Made by a program: the position numbers and the translations under genes. A stretch of DNA of 64,000 bases from Noviherbaspirillum autotrophicum (GTDB taxonomy: Bacteria > Pseudomonadota > Gammaproteobacteria > Burkholderiales > Burkholderiaceae_D): positions 2,649,195 through 2,713,194 of the forward strand of contig NZ_JWJG01000028.1 of assembly GCF_000818395.1 (NCBI RefSeq), given 5' to 3'. Below, in pieces: positions 26,693 through 36,265 of the stretch. Position 1 is the stretch's first letter. Every line of letters starts with the position of its first letter. The notes under the pieces were generated by a model, which worked only from the letters and a program-made list of their open reading frames with translations, searched no databases and was not told where the DNA came from.

Positions 26693-29600
26693 TTAGTATG
26701 CTTCCTGCGTTTTCCCGGCCACGATGGCTTCCAGTTGCTTTCGTCCGACTAGCCAGAAAATCAGCGGTGTCAGTAACGAGTCGAGAATTGTCGAGCTGAC
26801 CAGCCCGCCAAAAATCACGACCGCAACCGGATGCAAGATTTCTTTGCCTGGTGCGTCCGCTGCAAGCAGCAACGGCACGAGCGCAAACGCAGCTACCAGT
26901 GCTGTCATCAGCACCGGAGTAAGCCTTTCAAGCGAGCCACGCACAATCATCCTGGTGTCAAAAACTTCACCTTCGAACTTGCACAGATTGATGTAGTGGC
27001 TGACCTTCAGGATGCCGTTACGTGTGGAGATACCGGTCAGAGTGATGAAGCCAACCATCGAAGCAACCGACAGCGAGACGCCGGCCACCCACATCGCGAT
27101 GACGCTGCCGATGAGTGCGAACGGGATGTTCCCCATGATGACCAAAGCCAGTGCGCCGGACTTATAGCGCGAATACAGCACCAGGAAAATCATGGCCAGA
27201 GACACCAGCGACAAGCCGCCAATCAGCTTCGTTGCCTGTTCCTGCGCCTGGAACTGCCCCTCGATACTGACAAAGTAGCTGTTTGGTAGAGGCGTAGCGG
27301 CAATGGCCTTCCGGATGTCGCCAATGATGCGAGACATGTCAGAGCCGTCGGTGTTGGCGTACACGACAATCCTGCGGCGCCCATTTTCTCGTCCAATTTG
27401 ATTCGGTCCGTCACCTTCTTCAACGGCTGCGATGCTGGACAGCGGAATCCGGCCGGACGGGCTATCGAGCATCACGCGGGACAAGTCCTGCGGAGAGCGA
27501 CTTGCATCGGGCAAGCGAACCATCAGGTCGAATCGGCGCGCCCCATCCACTACCTGCGTGACACGGTCTCCATCGGAAAGCGTTTCCAGCGTCTTCAGCA
27601 CTTGGCCAGGCGCCAAACCGTACTGGGCGGCTTTCCGATAATCGACTCTGACCTTCACCTGCGGGATGAGCACCTGTCGTTCAACCGACAAATCGACCAG
27701 TCCTGGCACGCCCGCCAGTTTGCTACGCAAGCCTTCAGCCAATCCCCGCAAGGTATCCAGGTCGTCGCCGTAGATTTTTAATGCGATCTGCGCCCGTACC
27801 CCGGAAAGCAGGTGGTCGAGTCGGTGGGAAATGGGCTGACCGATTGCAACGGAGGCGGGAATGACTGAGAGCCGACTGCGAAGGTCGGCCATGACCGCCT
27901 CCCGGCTTCGCGCTGAGCGCTTCAGGTCGATGTCGATTTCCGACGAGTGGACGCCTTCGGCGTGCTCGTCCAGTTCCGCGCGGCCAGTGCGGCGTCCGAC
28001 TTTCGTCACTTCTGGCACATCCTTCATCAGCGTTTCCGCCAGCGCCCCCATGCGATTCGACTCGGCAAGGGAGGTGCCGGGCGTGAACGTCATTCCCATG
28101 ACCAGCGAACCCTCGTTAAACGAAGGAAGGAATGCGCGAGGAAAGAATGGAACGCTTGCTGCGGCAGCGACTACCGCCAATACCGCAATGGCCAAAATGC
28201 CTTTTGCACGAGGGAATGACCATTCGAGAATGCGCGTATCCCATTCCTTCAGGCGTCGGACGACCGGGCTGTCGCCGTGCCCCAGCTGCTTCATCCGCGG
28301 CAGCAGGTAATACGACAGAACCGGGGTAACGGTCATGGACACCAGCATCGACGCCAGGATGGAGACGATATAGGCGATACCCAATGGCGCGAACAAGCGG
28401 CCTTCGATGCCAGGCAGGGCGAATAGCGGCACGAATACCAGCACCACGATAACGGTTGCGTAGACGATGCCGGACCTGACCTCGACAGACGCTCGCCAGA
28501 TAACCTCCATGACCGATGGCGCATTGTCCCCGCTGCCACGTTGCTTGAGCCGGCGCAGGATGTTTTCCACGTCCACAACGGCATCATCCACGAGCTCCCC
28601 AATCGCAATGGCGAGGCCGCCCAAGGTCATGACGTTGATGGACTGCCCCAGCAGATGAAAGGCGACAGCAGTCACAGCCAGCGACAGCGGTATCGCGATG
28701 AGCGAAATGGCTGTCGTGCGGAAGTTGATCAAGAACGCAAACAGGACGATAGCGACCAGAATCGCACCGTCTCGCAGCGCCTCCGTAACGTTGTCGATAG
28801 AAGCCTCGATGAAATCAGCCTGACGGAACAGCACTTCAGGTGCAGACAGGCCGGCTGGAACGCCTTGCTTGAGCTCCTTCAGCGCGTTCTCGATTTCCCG
28901 TGTCAGTTTCACCGTATCGGCCGCCGGCTGCTTCTGGACGCTCACAATCACCGCGGGTTTTCCGTTCATGCCGGCGTCACCACGTTTGAATGAGGGGGCA
29001 TAGCGAACCGATGCAACCTGCTCGAGCAAAACCGGCGCGCCGTTACGAAAGGCGACAGCGAGGTCCTTGACGTCCTCCAGGCGATTTGTGCGACCGAGGT
29101 TGCGAATCAGGTATTCGCGGCTGTTCAGATCAATAAATCCGCCACTGGTATTGCTGGCAAAGCCCTGTAATGAGGCAGCAATCTGGTCCAGCGTGACATT
29201 GAACTGCGCCATGCGTGCCGTATCGGGCTCTACCCGAAGCTGCCGGACGTCGCCGCCAATAGGAATGACCTGCGATACACCGGGAATGGACAGCAGCCGC
29301 GGACGCAGCACGAAGTCAGCGTATTCCCGGGCCTGCATTGGATTGGCTTTGGCTACATCGATTGGCAATGCAATCAACATGACTTCGCCCATGATGGACG
29401 ACACCGGCCCCATGATGGGAGTGATGGCAGCAGGAAGTTGGTCCTTCACCAGGGTGAGCCGCTCCGACACCAGTTGCCGGTTGCGGTAGATGTCGGTTCC
29501 CCAATCAAACTCCGCGTACACGATCGAGAGGCCCACCCCAGAAACCGAGCGTACCCGGGTCACGCCGGGCATTCCGTTTAATGCCGTCTCAAGGGGAAAT

Positions 29601-29797
29601 GAGACCAACTGCTCGACCTCTTCCGGTGCCATGCCCCCCGCTTCGGTGAGCACGGTGACCAACGGCTTGTTCAGGTCCGGGAAAACGTCGACCGGCGTGC
29701 GGGTTGCTGTCAGCGCGCCATACACAATCAGCAGCAATGCTGCCGCCAGTGCAAAGAGCCGATTGGCTAGGCTGAAACGAACTATCCAGTTAAACAT
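26693..29797 (-). CDS. CusA/CzcA-family heavy-metal RND efflux pump
   Basis: A 1034-residue inner-membrane pump with 12 expected membrane helices and two large periplasmic loops. It starts [20 protein letters not shown] and has the RND motif [10 protein letters not shown]. In helix 4 the sequence is [16 protein letters not shown], so it belongs to a CusA-related subgroup rather than the classical CzcA type with DFGxxxDGA. The ion is not proven by sequence; copper or silver is favoured by the divergent copper genes. It lies 10 bases after the adaptor gene. Confidence 0.9.
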   Translation of the reverse strand: MFNWIVRFSLANRLFALAAALLLIVYGALTATRTPVDVFPDLNKPLVTVLTEAGGMAPEEVEQLVSFPLETALNGMPGVTRVRSVSGVGLSIVYAEFDWGTDIYRNRQLVSERLTLVKDQLPAAITPIMGPVSSIMGEVMLIALPIDVAKANPMQAREYADFVLRPRLLSIPGVSQVIPIGGDVRQLRVEPDTARMAQFNVTLDQIAASLQGFASNTSGGFIDLNSREYLIRNLGRTNRLEDVKDLAVAFRNGAPVLLEQVASVRYAPSFKRGDAGMNGKPAVIVSVQKQPAADTVKLTREIENALKELKQGVPAGLSAPEVLFRQADFIEASIDNVTEALRDGAILVAIVLFAFLINFRTTAISLIAIPLSLAVTAVAFHLLGQSINVMTLGGLAIAIGELVDDAVVDVENILRRLKQRGSGDNAPSVMEVIWRASVEVRSGIVYATVIVVLVFVPLFALPGIEGRLFAPLGIAYIVSILASMLVSMTVTPVLSYYLLPRMKQLGHGDSPVVRRLKEWDTRILEWSFPRAKGILAIAVLAVVAAAASVPFFPRAFLPSFNEGSLVMGMTFTPGTSLAESNRMGALAETLMKDVPEVTKVGRRTGRAELDEHAEGVHSSEIDIDLKRSARSREAVMADLRSRLSVIPASVAIGQPISHRLDHLLSGVRAQIALKIYGDDLDTLRGLAEGLRSKLAGVPGLVDLSVERQVLIPQVKVRVDYRKAAQYGLAPGQVLKTLETLSDGDRVTQVVDGARRFDLMVRLPDASRSPQDLSRVMLDSPSGRIPLSSIAAVEEGDGPNQIGRENGRRRIVVYANTDGSDMSRIIGDIRKAIAATPLPNSYFVSIEGQFQAQEQATKLIGGLSLVSLAMIFLVLYSRYKSGALALVIMGNIPFALIGSVIAMWVAGVSLSVASMVGFITLTGISTRNGILKVSHYINLCKFEGEVFDTRMIVRGSLERLTPVLMTALVAAFALVPLLLAADAPGKEILHPVAVVIFGGLVSSTILDSLLTPLIFWLVGRKQLEAIVAGKTQEAY

Positions 29798-29807
29798 GTT
29801 TCGCCCC

Positions 29808-30929
29808 CTACCTAATCTGATTAATCAGTGCCGCACCGGAGACGACAACGCGATTTTCGGGAGTAAGGCCTTTCACGATGACAATCGTTTTTGCGTCGAG
29901 CGTCTTGTACTCCACAGGACGCGGAATGAAGCGCTCGACACTGGCCTTGGTCCACACGATGGTTTCATTGGCCTGGTTGCGCACCAATGCTTCGGCTGGC
30001 AAGGCAATTCCCTTCATCTTGTCGTTCAGCCTCACCACCACCGTCACCGGCTGGCCGATAGCCAGTGGCGTATTACCTACCTTTGCCCGGAAGTTCAGGG
30101 GCAGCGCGCCGTCGCGCAGGCTGCGTCCGCCACCCAGTAGACCCAGCTCGACGCCAGTGACGTTCGCCAGCGCAGCGCTCTCGACTCGATTCGCAAGCGA
30201 CGGGTCAGTCGTCAGCGCCTCGACCACCATCTTGTTTGGGTCGACGATTTCGAACAGGACATCACGCGCTTCAACAATCTGACCACTGAGCACGTTGGCT
30301 GTTGCGATGATTCCCGATGCCGAAGCAGTAATGGCTTCGCTTCCGCCGACACTGCTTTCCACTGCCCGCTCACGTCCAGTGAGGCTGGAAAGCTCTGCGC
30401 GAGCAGCTTCGATTTCCTTTTGCGGCACAGCTCCTTCCAACGACTCAAGCCGTTTCACGCGTTGCTCGGCAAGCTTTCGATTGGCTCGTATATCTGCCAG
30501 CTGCGCCTGCTGGTTTCCCAATTCGACTGCGCTGGAAACCGGCCGGACATGCGCGAGCACCTGGCCTTTTTCGACCCGCTGCCCCGCAACCGGCAAGCCT
30601 TTCGTCCCCGGCTCGATGCGTCCAGCAAATGGGGCCTGCACTCGCCCGCCCGCATTCGGGTCAATGCCTACGCGCCCATTCAGTTCCACGGTTAGCGGAT
30701 GTTCGTCTTCCTTCGCCACCAGGGTTCGGATCTCCATGCGACGTTGTGCCTGTTTCGGCACATTGACACTACCGTCCGGCAGGCGCGCCAGGCCGCTTGC
30801 GCTCGCTACTGTTGCTGGCTCATCCGAATGCGGCTCATCTCCATGGGCGTTTGCCTCTGTAACCAAAGTCAGGCACGCCGCACCGGCTGCAATGAAAGGA
30901 ATGATTGAGTAAGAAAATTTGTTCGACAT
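29808..30929 (-). CDS. RND efflux periplasmic adaptor (CusB/CzcB-like)
   Basis: A 373-residue membrane-fusion protein. Signal peptide and a His/Asp/Glu-rich N-terminus ([11 protein letters not shown]), lipoyl-like halves ([11 protein letters not shown] and [17 protein letters not shown]), a coiled-coil hairpin near [20 protein letters not shown], and a C-terminal barrel. It links the RND pump to the outer-membrane channel. The ATG at 30929 has GGGGAAA upstream; a longer frame is unlikely because it enters the upstream gene. The His-rich N-terminus could bind metal. Confidence 0.9.
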   Translation of the reverse strand: MSNKFSYSIIPFIAAGAACLTLVTEANAHGDEPHSDEPATVASASGLARLPDGSVNVPKQAQRRMEIRTLVAKEDEHPLTVELNGRVGIDPNAGGRVQAPFAGRIEPGTKGLPVAGQRVEKGQVLAHVRPVSSAVELGNQQAQLADIRANRKLAEQRVKRLESLEGAVPQKEIEAARAELSSLTGRERAVESSVGGSEAITASASGIIATANVLSGQIVEARDVLFEIVDPNKMVVEALTTDPSLANRVESAALANVTGVELGLLGGGRSLRDGALPLNFRAKVGNTPLAIGQPVTVVVRLNDKMKGIALPAEALVRNQANETIVWTKASVERFIPRPVEYKTLDAKTIVIVKGLTPENRVVVSGAALINQIR

Positions 30930-30931
30930 GA

Positions 30932-31477
30932 TTATTTCCCCATTGCTGTTTTGGGGCGGCGAATCTTCGCAGCCAGTGCTAACGCACACAATGCGGCAAG
31001 CAAGCCTGCGCCTGCCCACGCCCATGGAAAGTGCAAATCGTTATCCGTATGCGCATCAGCGGCAATAGCCAGAACCCCGTCCAGGAGGTCGCTCTCATTT
31101 GCCGTTGTCAGGGTAAAGACCAGTGCATGCTTCCCTGGCTTGGCGAGTGCATTGAGAAACGCCTTATCGTCGATGGCATAGTCGCCATGGTCGCCGTGAA
31201 ATTTCGCTGTCGCCTTCAGCCCTTCGGATTCAAGTTCCAGTTTTGCGTCAAGTACCGGTTCGTTGGTGTCAAAGCGGTCAATCAGGATAGACAGCTCGTC
31301 TTTATTCAATTGGCCGACAAGCTCGAAGGATTCCGAGGATGCTTCTACGCGCGGCGATGCGCCGGGCTGCGTCGGTGCGGCTGGTGCATCTTCATGGCCA
31401 TGGTCGCCGCCCGGGCCGTGTGCGAATGCGATGGATATGGTGCAGACATAGAGCAGGATGATTTTTAAGATGTTCAT
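30932..31477 (-). CDS. Exported His-rich membrane-anchored protein of the efflux operon
   Basis: A 181-residue protein with a signal peptide (ending SIAFA-H), a His/Gly/Asp-rich start HGPGGDHGHEDAP, a beta-rich periplasmic domain, and a C-terminal membrane helix (WAWAGAGLLAALCALALAAKI). It overlaps the end of the upstream TolC-like gene by four bases and ends two bases before the adaptor gene starts. No characterised family was recognised, but its fixed place between the outer-membrane channel and the adaptor suggests metal sensing or delivery to the pump. Confidence 0.78.
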   Translation of the reverse strand: MNILKIILLYVCTISIAFAHGPGGDHGHEDAPAAPTQPGASPRVEASSESFELVGQLNKDELSILIDRFDTNEPVLDAKLELESEGLKATAKFHGDHGDYAIDDKAFLNALAKPGKHALVFTLTTANESDLLDGVLAIAADAHTDNDLHFPWAWAGAGLLAALCALALAAKIRRPKTAMGK

Positions 31478-32688
31478 GGAATGATTCCTAAAGCTTGATT
31501 CAGACGTGCATGGGCAAGGCCCACTGCCACTCGTTGCTGGCGCTCGGCGGTTGCTGCTTCGTGCAGTAGCGTCTGGGCGCGCAACTGGTCGACCAGGCCG
31601 CGCTCGCCGAGGCGAAACGCTTTATCGATAAGCTGCATATGCTCGCGCGCCATATCCAGACGGGATGCAGCCGCTTCCAGTGCTTGCTGGGATGCCGCCA
31701 CTTGCTCCTTTGCGACGTTAATGTCGGCGTTGAGTGTTACCTCTGCTTGCGCGGCTTCAGCAGTTGCTGATGCAATCTGGGTCTGTGCTGCCGTTTCAAG
31801 TGGGCGATTGCGTGCGTTGGTACCAATGGGAATCTGGACCGCCAGCACCACACTTGATGCCGTTGCAGTGCTCGCATCCCGTTCGCGCCGCATTGCCACA
31901 GCCAAGGTCGGAGGCTCGCTACGGGTCTTGTTCACGACTTTGAGCGATGCCTGCGCACTTTGTATTCCCGCACGCGCGGCTAATATCCGTGGATGCGGGT
32001 CGCTTATGGCCGCGGCGAGCGGCTCCGGCTCGGGCGTTTCGACATCCGGCTGGCCCGTCAGCGCGGTATAACGCACCAGCGCTTCCTGTGCCTTTACCTG
32101 TGCGTCCATGACAGTCGCTTTGGCTGCAAAAACTTCTTGCTGCGCTAGTAGGCCATCCGTACGTGCCAGGTCGCCTGCCTTGACCCGACGCATGACTTCA
32201 TCAGCGGTCGCTTCAAGGTGCCGCTGATGTTCTATCGCTTCATCCAGAGCCTCCCTGGCGGCCACTACCGACCACAACCGGTCGCGTACTTCTCCCGCCA
32301 GGCTGAGCTTGGCGTTTGCAAGTTGGGCCTCCAGTTCGAGAGCGTTGGCGTCGGCCTGGTTTTGTCGCGCCGACTTTTGACCGGGCAGCCAAATCGGCGC
32401 AGCCAGTGACACCTCGTTTTCGCGGACGCCAGTTCGATCGGTCCACCGGTCGCTCCGCTGTGACAGACCAATCGTGGGTGAACCGGCAATCCAGGACTGG
32501 GCCGCTTCACGGCCTGCAGCTGTTTCGTTGCGCCGAGCGGTGAGGGTCCGCGCCTGCGGGGACCTCTGCCATGCAGCTTCGACAGCCATATGCAGGCTTG
32601 ATGGGGCAACTTGCGACTGCGCTAACGGCGCGACAAGCGCCAAGGCAGTCACCATGCAAAGATGGTGTATTGAAAAATGAGCACGCAT
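31474..32688 (-). CDS. TolC-family outer-membrane channel (CusC/CzcC-like)
   Basis: A 404-residue exported protein with two repeats of long amphipathic helices as in TolC/OEP proteins (first half NETAAGREAAQSWIAGSP, second half DINVAKEQVAASQQALEAAA). The signal peptide ends near APLAQS. ATG 32688 has a GGAG site. It heads the minus-strand efflux operon; no clear CueR-type promoter was seen in 32689-32812. Confidence 0.9.
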   Translation of the reverse strand: MRAHFSIHHLCMVTALALVAPLAQSQVAPSSLHMAVEAAWQRSPQARTLTARRNETAAGREAAQSWIAGSPTIGLSQRSDRWTDRTGVRENEVSLAAPIWLPGQKSARQNQADANALELEAQLANAKLSLAGEVRDRLWSVVAAREALDEAIEHQRHLEATADEVMRRVKAGDLARTDGLLAQQEVFAAKATVMDAQVKAQEALVRYTALTGQPDVETPEPEPLAAAISDPHPRILAARAGIQSAQASLKVVNKTRSEPPTLAVAMRRERDASTATASSVVLAVQIPIGTNARNRPLETAAQTQIASATAEAAQAEVTLNADINVAKEQVAASQQALEAAASRLDMAREHMQLIDKAFRLGERGLVDQLRAQTLLHEAATAERQQRVAVGLAHARLNQALGIIP

Positions 32689-32812
32689 GCAATCTCCATT
32701 CAAAATTCGGAAAGAATGGCCGAAGGCAGCTGCGCATCACGGACGTCATGCCGCGTGAATGCTCGGTGAAGCTATTTCTAGTTTGAAAAGACGCAGAAAT
32801 GCCCTCGGCGGA

Positions 32813-33169
32813 TTAACCGAGGGATGACGGAGGACGCTGGAGGCTATCCGGGAAGCGGTCGGGAATGTAATGGTTGTGCTCGGTCTCTTCGACCTTGACA
32901 GGGGCGATGGCGACCAGAAATGGAATCTCAAGTATCACGGCTACGCAGTGGTGCGAAGCAGAGTGGTCGGCCAGATGCTTTGCGGAGTCGCCCGATTTAT
33001 CGTAATGCATCGCGCCATGTTCATCGTCATGATGGTGGCTTGCCCCCATCAAATGCGCAACTTCATGGGAGACGTCAAATGCATTTCCGCCCGACGGCAG
33101 CTCGACCTGCATAGCAAAGCTATGCAAGGGCAAGAAGAACATCAGGAAAATGCAAAGCAGTCGTCGCAC
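32813..33169 (-). CDS. Small exported His-rich protein, CzcI/CopI-like
   Basis: A 118-residue protein: signal peptide (MRRLLCIFLMFFLPLHSFAM), a metal-binding-looking stretch HLMGASHHHDDEHGAMHYD, and a C-terminal end SLQRPPSSLG similar to CzcI-type proteins. The start is a GTG without a clear ribosome site; an ATG nine codons later would shorten the signal peptide. Its stop codon lies in a small hairpin (CCCTCGG/CCGAGGG). It is divergent from the copper genes at 33366. Function is inferred. Confidence 0.62.
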   Translation of the reverse strand: MRRLLCIFLMFFLPLHSFAMQVELPSGGNAFDVSHEVAHLMGASHHHDDEHGAMHYDKSGDSAKHLADHSASHHCVAVILEIPFLVAIAPVKVEETEHNHYIPDRFPDSLQRPPSSLG

Positions 33170-33287
33170 GGTTCAATCGCAAAAGAGTTACGCGAAGTAG
33201 ATTATACCAATTCAATATACTTCACCAGCTCACCTGGTTAAGGAATATAAACATCAGTATTTAACCGTTTTACATCAAAAATTTTTC

Positions 33288-33318
33288 TTGACCTTCCCCT
33301 AGTGGGAAGGATTATGCT
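33288..33318 (+). promoter_or_regulatory. CueR-type promoter of the plus-strand copper genes
   Basis: -35 TTGACC, a 19-bp spacer containing the dyad CCTTCCCCTAGTGGGAAGG, and -10 TATGCT. This closely resembles copper-efflux promoters controlled by CueR. Transcription would start about 40 bases before the gene at 33366. Confidence 0.88.
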
Positions 33319-33365
33319 TGCCCATATTGCGTTAAGTCTTACTTTTTCTGCATCACATTCACCGG

Positions 33366-33788
33366 ATGATTCGCGTCCTCAAGACATTGTTGCTTTGGCT
33401 TTTGATTGCGTCCCTGCCCATTCGCGGGTTGGCCGCTGTCGATACGTCTTGTGGTTCGGCGCATAACGGTAGGACAACCACCAGCATGCCGGCTCATATG
33501 CAAGTTGAGGCGACCCACCAGCATGAGCTGGATGTATCGGCACCGTGCGATATAGTGCAGAACCAGGTTTCAATGGCTGAACATTCGACGCATGGCCACG
33601 ACTCCCACAAAGACTTGAACGGCGGCAGTTGCGCGGCATGCTTTATCGGTGCAGCTGCACCGTCTACGGCGATTGACTGGGCCGCTGGTTCCAGAGGCTC
33701 GGAAGCTGTCATTCATTTCCCCACCATCTCGTTCACCGGCTTTATTCCGGCCGGCCTAGAACGGCCTCCACGGCACATCCTCGCCTAA
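33366..33788 (+). CDS. Exported His/Cys-containing small protein, first gene after the CueR-type promoter
   Basis: A 140-residue protein with an N-terminal signal or anchor (LLLWLLIASLPIRGLA), scattered His and Met residues (HMQVEATHQHELD, MAEHSTHGHDSH), two Cys near GGSCAACFIG, and a C-terminal GLERPPRHILA tail like the CzcI-type neighbour. No firm family; it could bind copper in the periplasm. Ribosome site is weak. It is directly downstream of the dyad promoter. Confidence 0.68.
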   Translation: MIRVLKTLLLWLLIASLPIRGLAAVDTSCGSAHNGRTTTSMPAHMQVEATHQHELDVSAPCDIVQNQVSMAEHSTHGHDSHKDLNGGSCAACFIGAAAPSTAIDWAAGSRGSEAVIHFPTISFTGFIPAGLERPPRHILA

Positions 33789-33979
33789 ACACAAAGCCCG
33801 CGTGGGCCATGCCTGATTCAACCCCGGCCAGGCTTGTTCACTCGCGCTTGTTCTGACAGGTGCATCCCATTCGCTTTGGAAAAAGCAATGGCTCTTCATC
33901 GTACGCGGTTGCTATCCCCACGCCATTGCCCTTCGAGCAAATGGTTGGCGGCGGCCGTTGAATCAAGAAAGAATATTCA

Positions 33980-34501
33980 ATGAAAAACGTAACAACAAAG
34001 ACTGCTCTTTTCGCCGCTCTGTTGAGCATGACGCTTGGCGTCGCCATGCCTATTGCCTTTGCTCACTCTGACGAGAGTCATGAAATGCATGGCAGCTCGG
34101 AACATCACCATTCGGATGACGAATCGGATTTCGGTAAACCGGGCAATCCGACAAAGGCCACACGCACGATTGCTGTGGATATGACCGATGCCATGCGCTT
34201 TGGCCCCTCAGCCATCACCGTCAAGCAAGGCGAGACCATTCGCTTCGTGGTGACCAACAAGGGCAAAGTGGCTCACGAGATGGTTCTCGGCACCCTAAAC
34301 GAGCTCAAGGAGCATGGCGAAATGATGAGAATGCATCCTGACATGGTGCATGAAGACCCGTCTTCCGTTCGAGTCCAGCCTGGGGAAAAAAAAGATATGG
34401 TGTGGCAGTTCACGCAACCGGGCCAGTTTTACTTCGGTTGCCTCATCCCAGGGCATTTTGAAGCCGGGATGGTCGGAAAACTCAAGGTCAAGAAAGGATA
34501 A
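33980..34501 (+). CDS. Cupredoxin-domain periplasmic protein
   Basis: A 173-residue protein: signal peptide ending IAFA-H, a His/Asp/Glu-rich linker (HEMHGSSEHHHSDDESD), then a cupredoxin domain. Type-1 copper ligands can be read as His in KVAHEM, Cys and His in GCLIPGH, and Met in FEAGMVG. It probably binds or buffers copper or carries electrons in the periplasm. The DUF411 gene follows after 3 bases, so they are coexpressed. Confidence 0.88.
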   Translation: MKNVTTKTALFAALLSMTLGVAMPIAFAHSDESHEMHGSSEHHHSDDESDFGKPGNPTKATRTIAVDMTDAMRFGPSAITVKQGETIRFVVTNKGKVAHEMVLGTLNELKEHGEMMRMHPDMVHEDPSSVRVQPGEKKDMVWQFTQPGQFYFGCLIPGHFEAGMVGKLKVKKG

Positions 34502-34504
34502 CGC

Positions 34505-34948
34505 ATGAAACGGCGCACTTTGCTGCAAGGATTACTGGTCGGGATGCTTGGCATTCATCTGGGCGCTAATGCAGCTTCACCGGTTATCGAGGTGTACAAG
34601 AGCGAAAGCTGCGGTTGCTGCTCTGACTGGGTCAAGCATCTCCAGAATAACGGTTTCAAGGTCAATGCGCATAACGTCGCCAATCCGTCCGACTACCGGA
34701 CACGGTTTGGCATCCCCAATGAGCTTGGCTCCTGCCATACCGCCACTGTCGATGGATATGCGCTCGAGGGACATGTTCCTGCAGCGGAAATCAAGCGCCT
34801 CCTTGCCGATAGGCCTAAGGCGAAAGGATTGGCGGTCCCCTCAATGCCACCCGGCTCACCCGGGATGGAAGGCGCACGCACGGTTCCCTATGACGTCTTG
34901 TTGGTCACATCCGGTGGTCGATATAGCGTCTACAAGCACTACAACTGA
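34505..34948 (+). CDS. DUF411 family exported metal-binding protein
   Basis: A 147-residue protein: a signal peptide with RR (MKRRTLLQGLLVGMLGIHLG), then the DUF411 domain with the pair SCGCCSDWVKHL and conserved ELGSCHTATVDGYALEGHVP. DUF411 proteins are found in copper and mercury resistance loci and probably bind metals through the Cys motif. AAGGAT site at good spacing. Confidence 0.9.
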   Translation: MKRRTLLQGLLVGMLGIHLGANAASPVIEVYKSESCGCCSDWVKHLQNNGFKVNAHNVANPSDYRTRFGIPNELGSCHTATVDGYALEGHVPAAEIKRLLADRPKAKGLAVPSMPPGSPGMEGARTVPYDVLLVTSGGRYSVYKHYN

Positions 34949-34980
34949 ATTTCATCAACGATACAACCACTGAACCAACC

Positions 34981-35340
34981 ATGAAAACGCTTAACCAATT
35001 TTCTTTTACCGCGGCTCTTGTGCTGTCCTTCGCGGCTCTTCCCCTTGCCAATGCTGCCGACAGCATGCATGACCATGACATGGGGATGCATAGCATGAGC
35101 ACGTCTATGGCAGACGGAAAGATGAGCGAGGGAGAAATCAAGAAGGTCGACAAGGAGGCTGGAAAAATCACCATCAAGCATGGGGAATTGAAAAACCTTT
35201 TAATGCCTGGGATGACTATGGCGTTTCGCGTGAAAGACGCGGCAATGCTCGACCAGGTGAAATCCGGAGACAAGGTAAGTTTTGCCGCCGACAAAGTTGG
35301 AGGGCAACTCGTCATTTCAAAAATCGAGTTGAAGAAGTAA
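34981..35340 (+). CDS. CusF-like periplasmic copper chaperone with Met in place of the ligand Trp
   Basis: A 119-residue exported protein. A Met/His-rich stretch (HDHDMGMHSMSTSMADGKM) precedes an OB-fold CusF domain, with ITIKHGELKNLLMPGMTMAF. E. coli CusF binds Cu(I)/Ag(I) with His, two Met and a cation-pi Trp; here the position of the Trp reads Met (LMPGMTM). This would give an all-Met/His site. It passes metal to an RND pump such as the one on the opposite strand. Confidence 0.85.
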   Translation: MKTLNQFSFTAALVLSFAALPLANAADSMHDHDMGMHSMSTSMADGKMSEGEIKKVDKEAGKITIKHGELKNLLMPGMTMAFRVKDAAMLDQVKSGDKVSFAADKVGGQLVISKIELKK

Positions 35341-35393
35341 CGCCGGCATTTGTTGGCAGAGAGCCGCCGTCATGCGGGGAACAGCGGACGCCC

Positions 35394-35419
35394 GGAGCAG
35401 CCTCCAATGGGGCTGCTCC
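35394..35419 (+). other. Hairpin between cusF-like and copZ-like transcription units
   Basis: GGAGCAGCC and GGCTGCTCC form a 9-bp stem with an 8-base loop. The T-tract is missing (AAAGG follows), so termination is uncertain. It lies just before the second CueR-type promoter. Confidence 0.4.
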
Positions 35420-35460
35420 AAAGGAACAGTCAACTCATGCCTACTCGCTAGATGCTCTCC

Positions 35461-35491
35461 TTGACCTTCCCATCACAGGAGGGTCTATGTT
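35461..35491 (+). promoter_or_regulatory. Second CueR-type promoter, upstream of copZ-like gene
   Basis: -35 TTGACC, 19-bp spacer TTCCCATCACAGGAGGGTC with an imperfect dyad, and -10 TATGTT. It has the same layout as the promoter at 33288 and would start transcription about 33 bases before the chaperone gene. Confidence 0.82.
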
Positions 35492-35530
35492 GAAAGTACA
35501 GAATCACAGGCACATTAAGGAGATATGACC

Positions 35531-35737
35531 ATGTATGAGTTTCAGGTGGAAAAGATGAACTGTGGCGGCTGCGCCAGCCGCGTGACGAAGGCGATTCACG
35601 GCGTTGATAGCTTGGCGAAGGTCGAAATCGAATTGAAGAGCAAAAAGGTCTACGTTGAGAGCAACATTGACGTGAAAACACTTGCAGCAGCGGTGATTGA
35701 AGCGGGGTATCCGGTTGTGGCGGGGGCAACTGGCTGA
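35531..35737 (+). CDS. copZ: CopZ-like cytosolic copper chaperone (HMA domain)
   Basis: A 68-residue heavy-metal-associated domain with the binding motif MNCGGCASRV and the fold end AAAVIEAGYPV. It carries Cu(I) in the cytosol to a P1B ATPase. The ATG at 35531 is placed 8 bases after AAGGAG; the ATG at 35525 is too close to it. The ATPase nearby has no HMA domain of its own, which makes a separate chaperone logical. Confidence 0.9.
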   Translation: MYEFQVEKMNCGGCASRVTKAIHGVDSLAKVEIELKSKKVYVESNIDVKTLAAAVIEAGYPVVAGATG

Positions 35738-35832
35738 AAAGGATATAACGGGTTTTCATTCGAATGCCGGAAACAGAACCGGCCGGCGAAATGAAAAAAC
35801 GAATAGCTATCAGAGCCATATCCAGAAGTTTT

Positions 35833-35844
35833 TGACCTAGGTCA
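35833..35844. promoter_or_regulatory. 12-bp palindrome in the gap before the DUF2933 gene
   Basis: TGACCTAGGTCA is a perfect palindrome overlapping TTGACC. Further on, CACCAGG (35931-35937) and CCTGGTG (35957-35963) form an inverted repeat. They could be operator and leader structures for the DUF2933-ICMT-ATPase unit. No -10 at correct spacing was found for TTGACC. Confidence 0.35.
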
Positions 35845-35995
35845 TTCATTTTAATGAGTGCGCTTCCTACGATGGACCGACGACGAAGGTAAGTGGCAGC
35901 ATGACCTGACAGAACTGAACGCATCCGGAGCACCAGGGTAAGTTTCTCTCCATATGCCTGGTGTTCCATCTCCGTAAGGAGGAAAGGAGTCGACC

Positions 35996-36265
35996 ATGGA
36001 CCACATCGAACAACACGACCACACAAGGCAATATTCCCGCCGCAGCAAATGGGTGTTGATGGGCTTTCTCGTCGTTGCTGGTTTCTTTTTATGGACAGAA
36101 CACCGAGCTCATTTACTCGGCATCCTTCCTTACCTTCTGTTCCTGGCTTGCCCGCTGATGCACCTGTTCCACCACGGCCACGGGCACGGCCATCATGGGC
36201 ATAGCAAAGCCTCTACGACAGAAAGCACAATGCAGGCCGAAAGCCGTGCCGGAGAAAGGCCATGA
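35996..36265 (+). CDS. DUF2933 small membrane protein
   Basis: An 89-residue protein with two hydrophobic helices ([18 protein letters not shown] and [20 protein letters not shown]) and a His/Gly-rich segment [12 protein letters not shown] facing the cytosol or periplasm. DUF2933 proteins are common in copper/heavy-metal islands, always near P1B ATPases or cupredoxins. Strong AAAGGAG site. Its end overlaps the next gene (ATGA). Confidence 0.88.
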   Translation: MDHIEQHDHTRQYSRRSKWVLMGFLVVAGFFLWTEHRAHLLGILPYLLFLACPLMHLFHHGHGHGHHGHSKASTTESTMQAESRAGERP

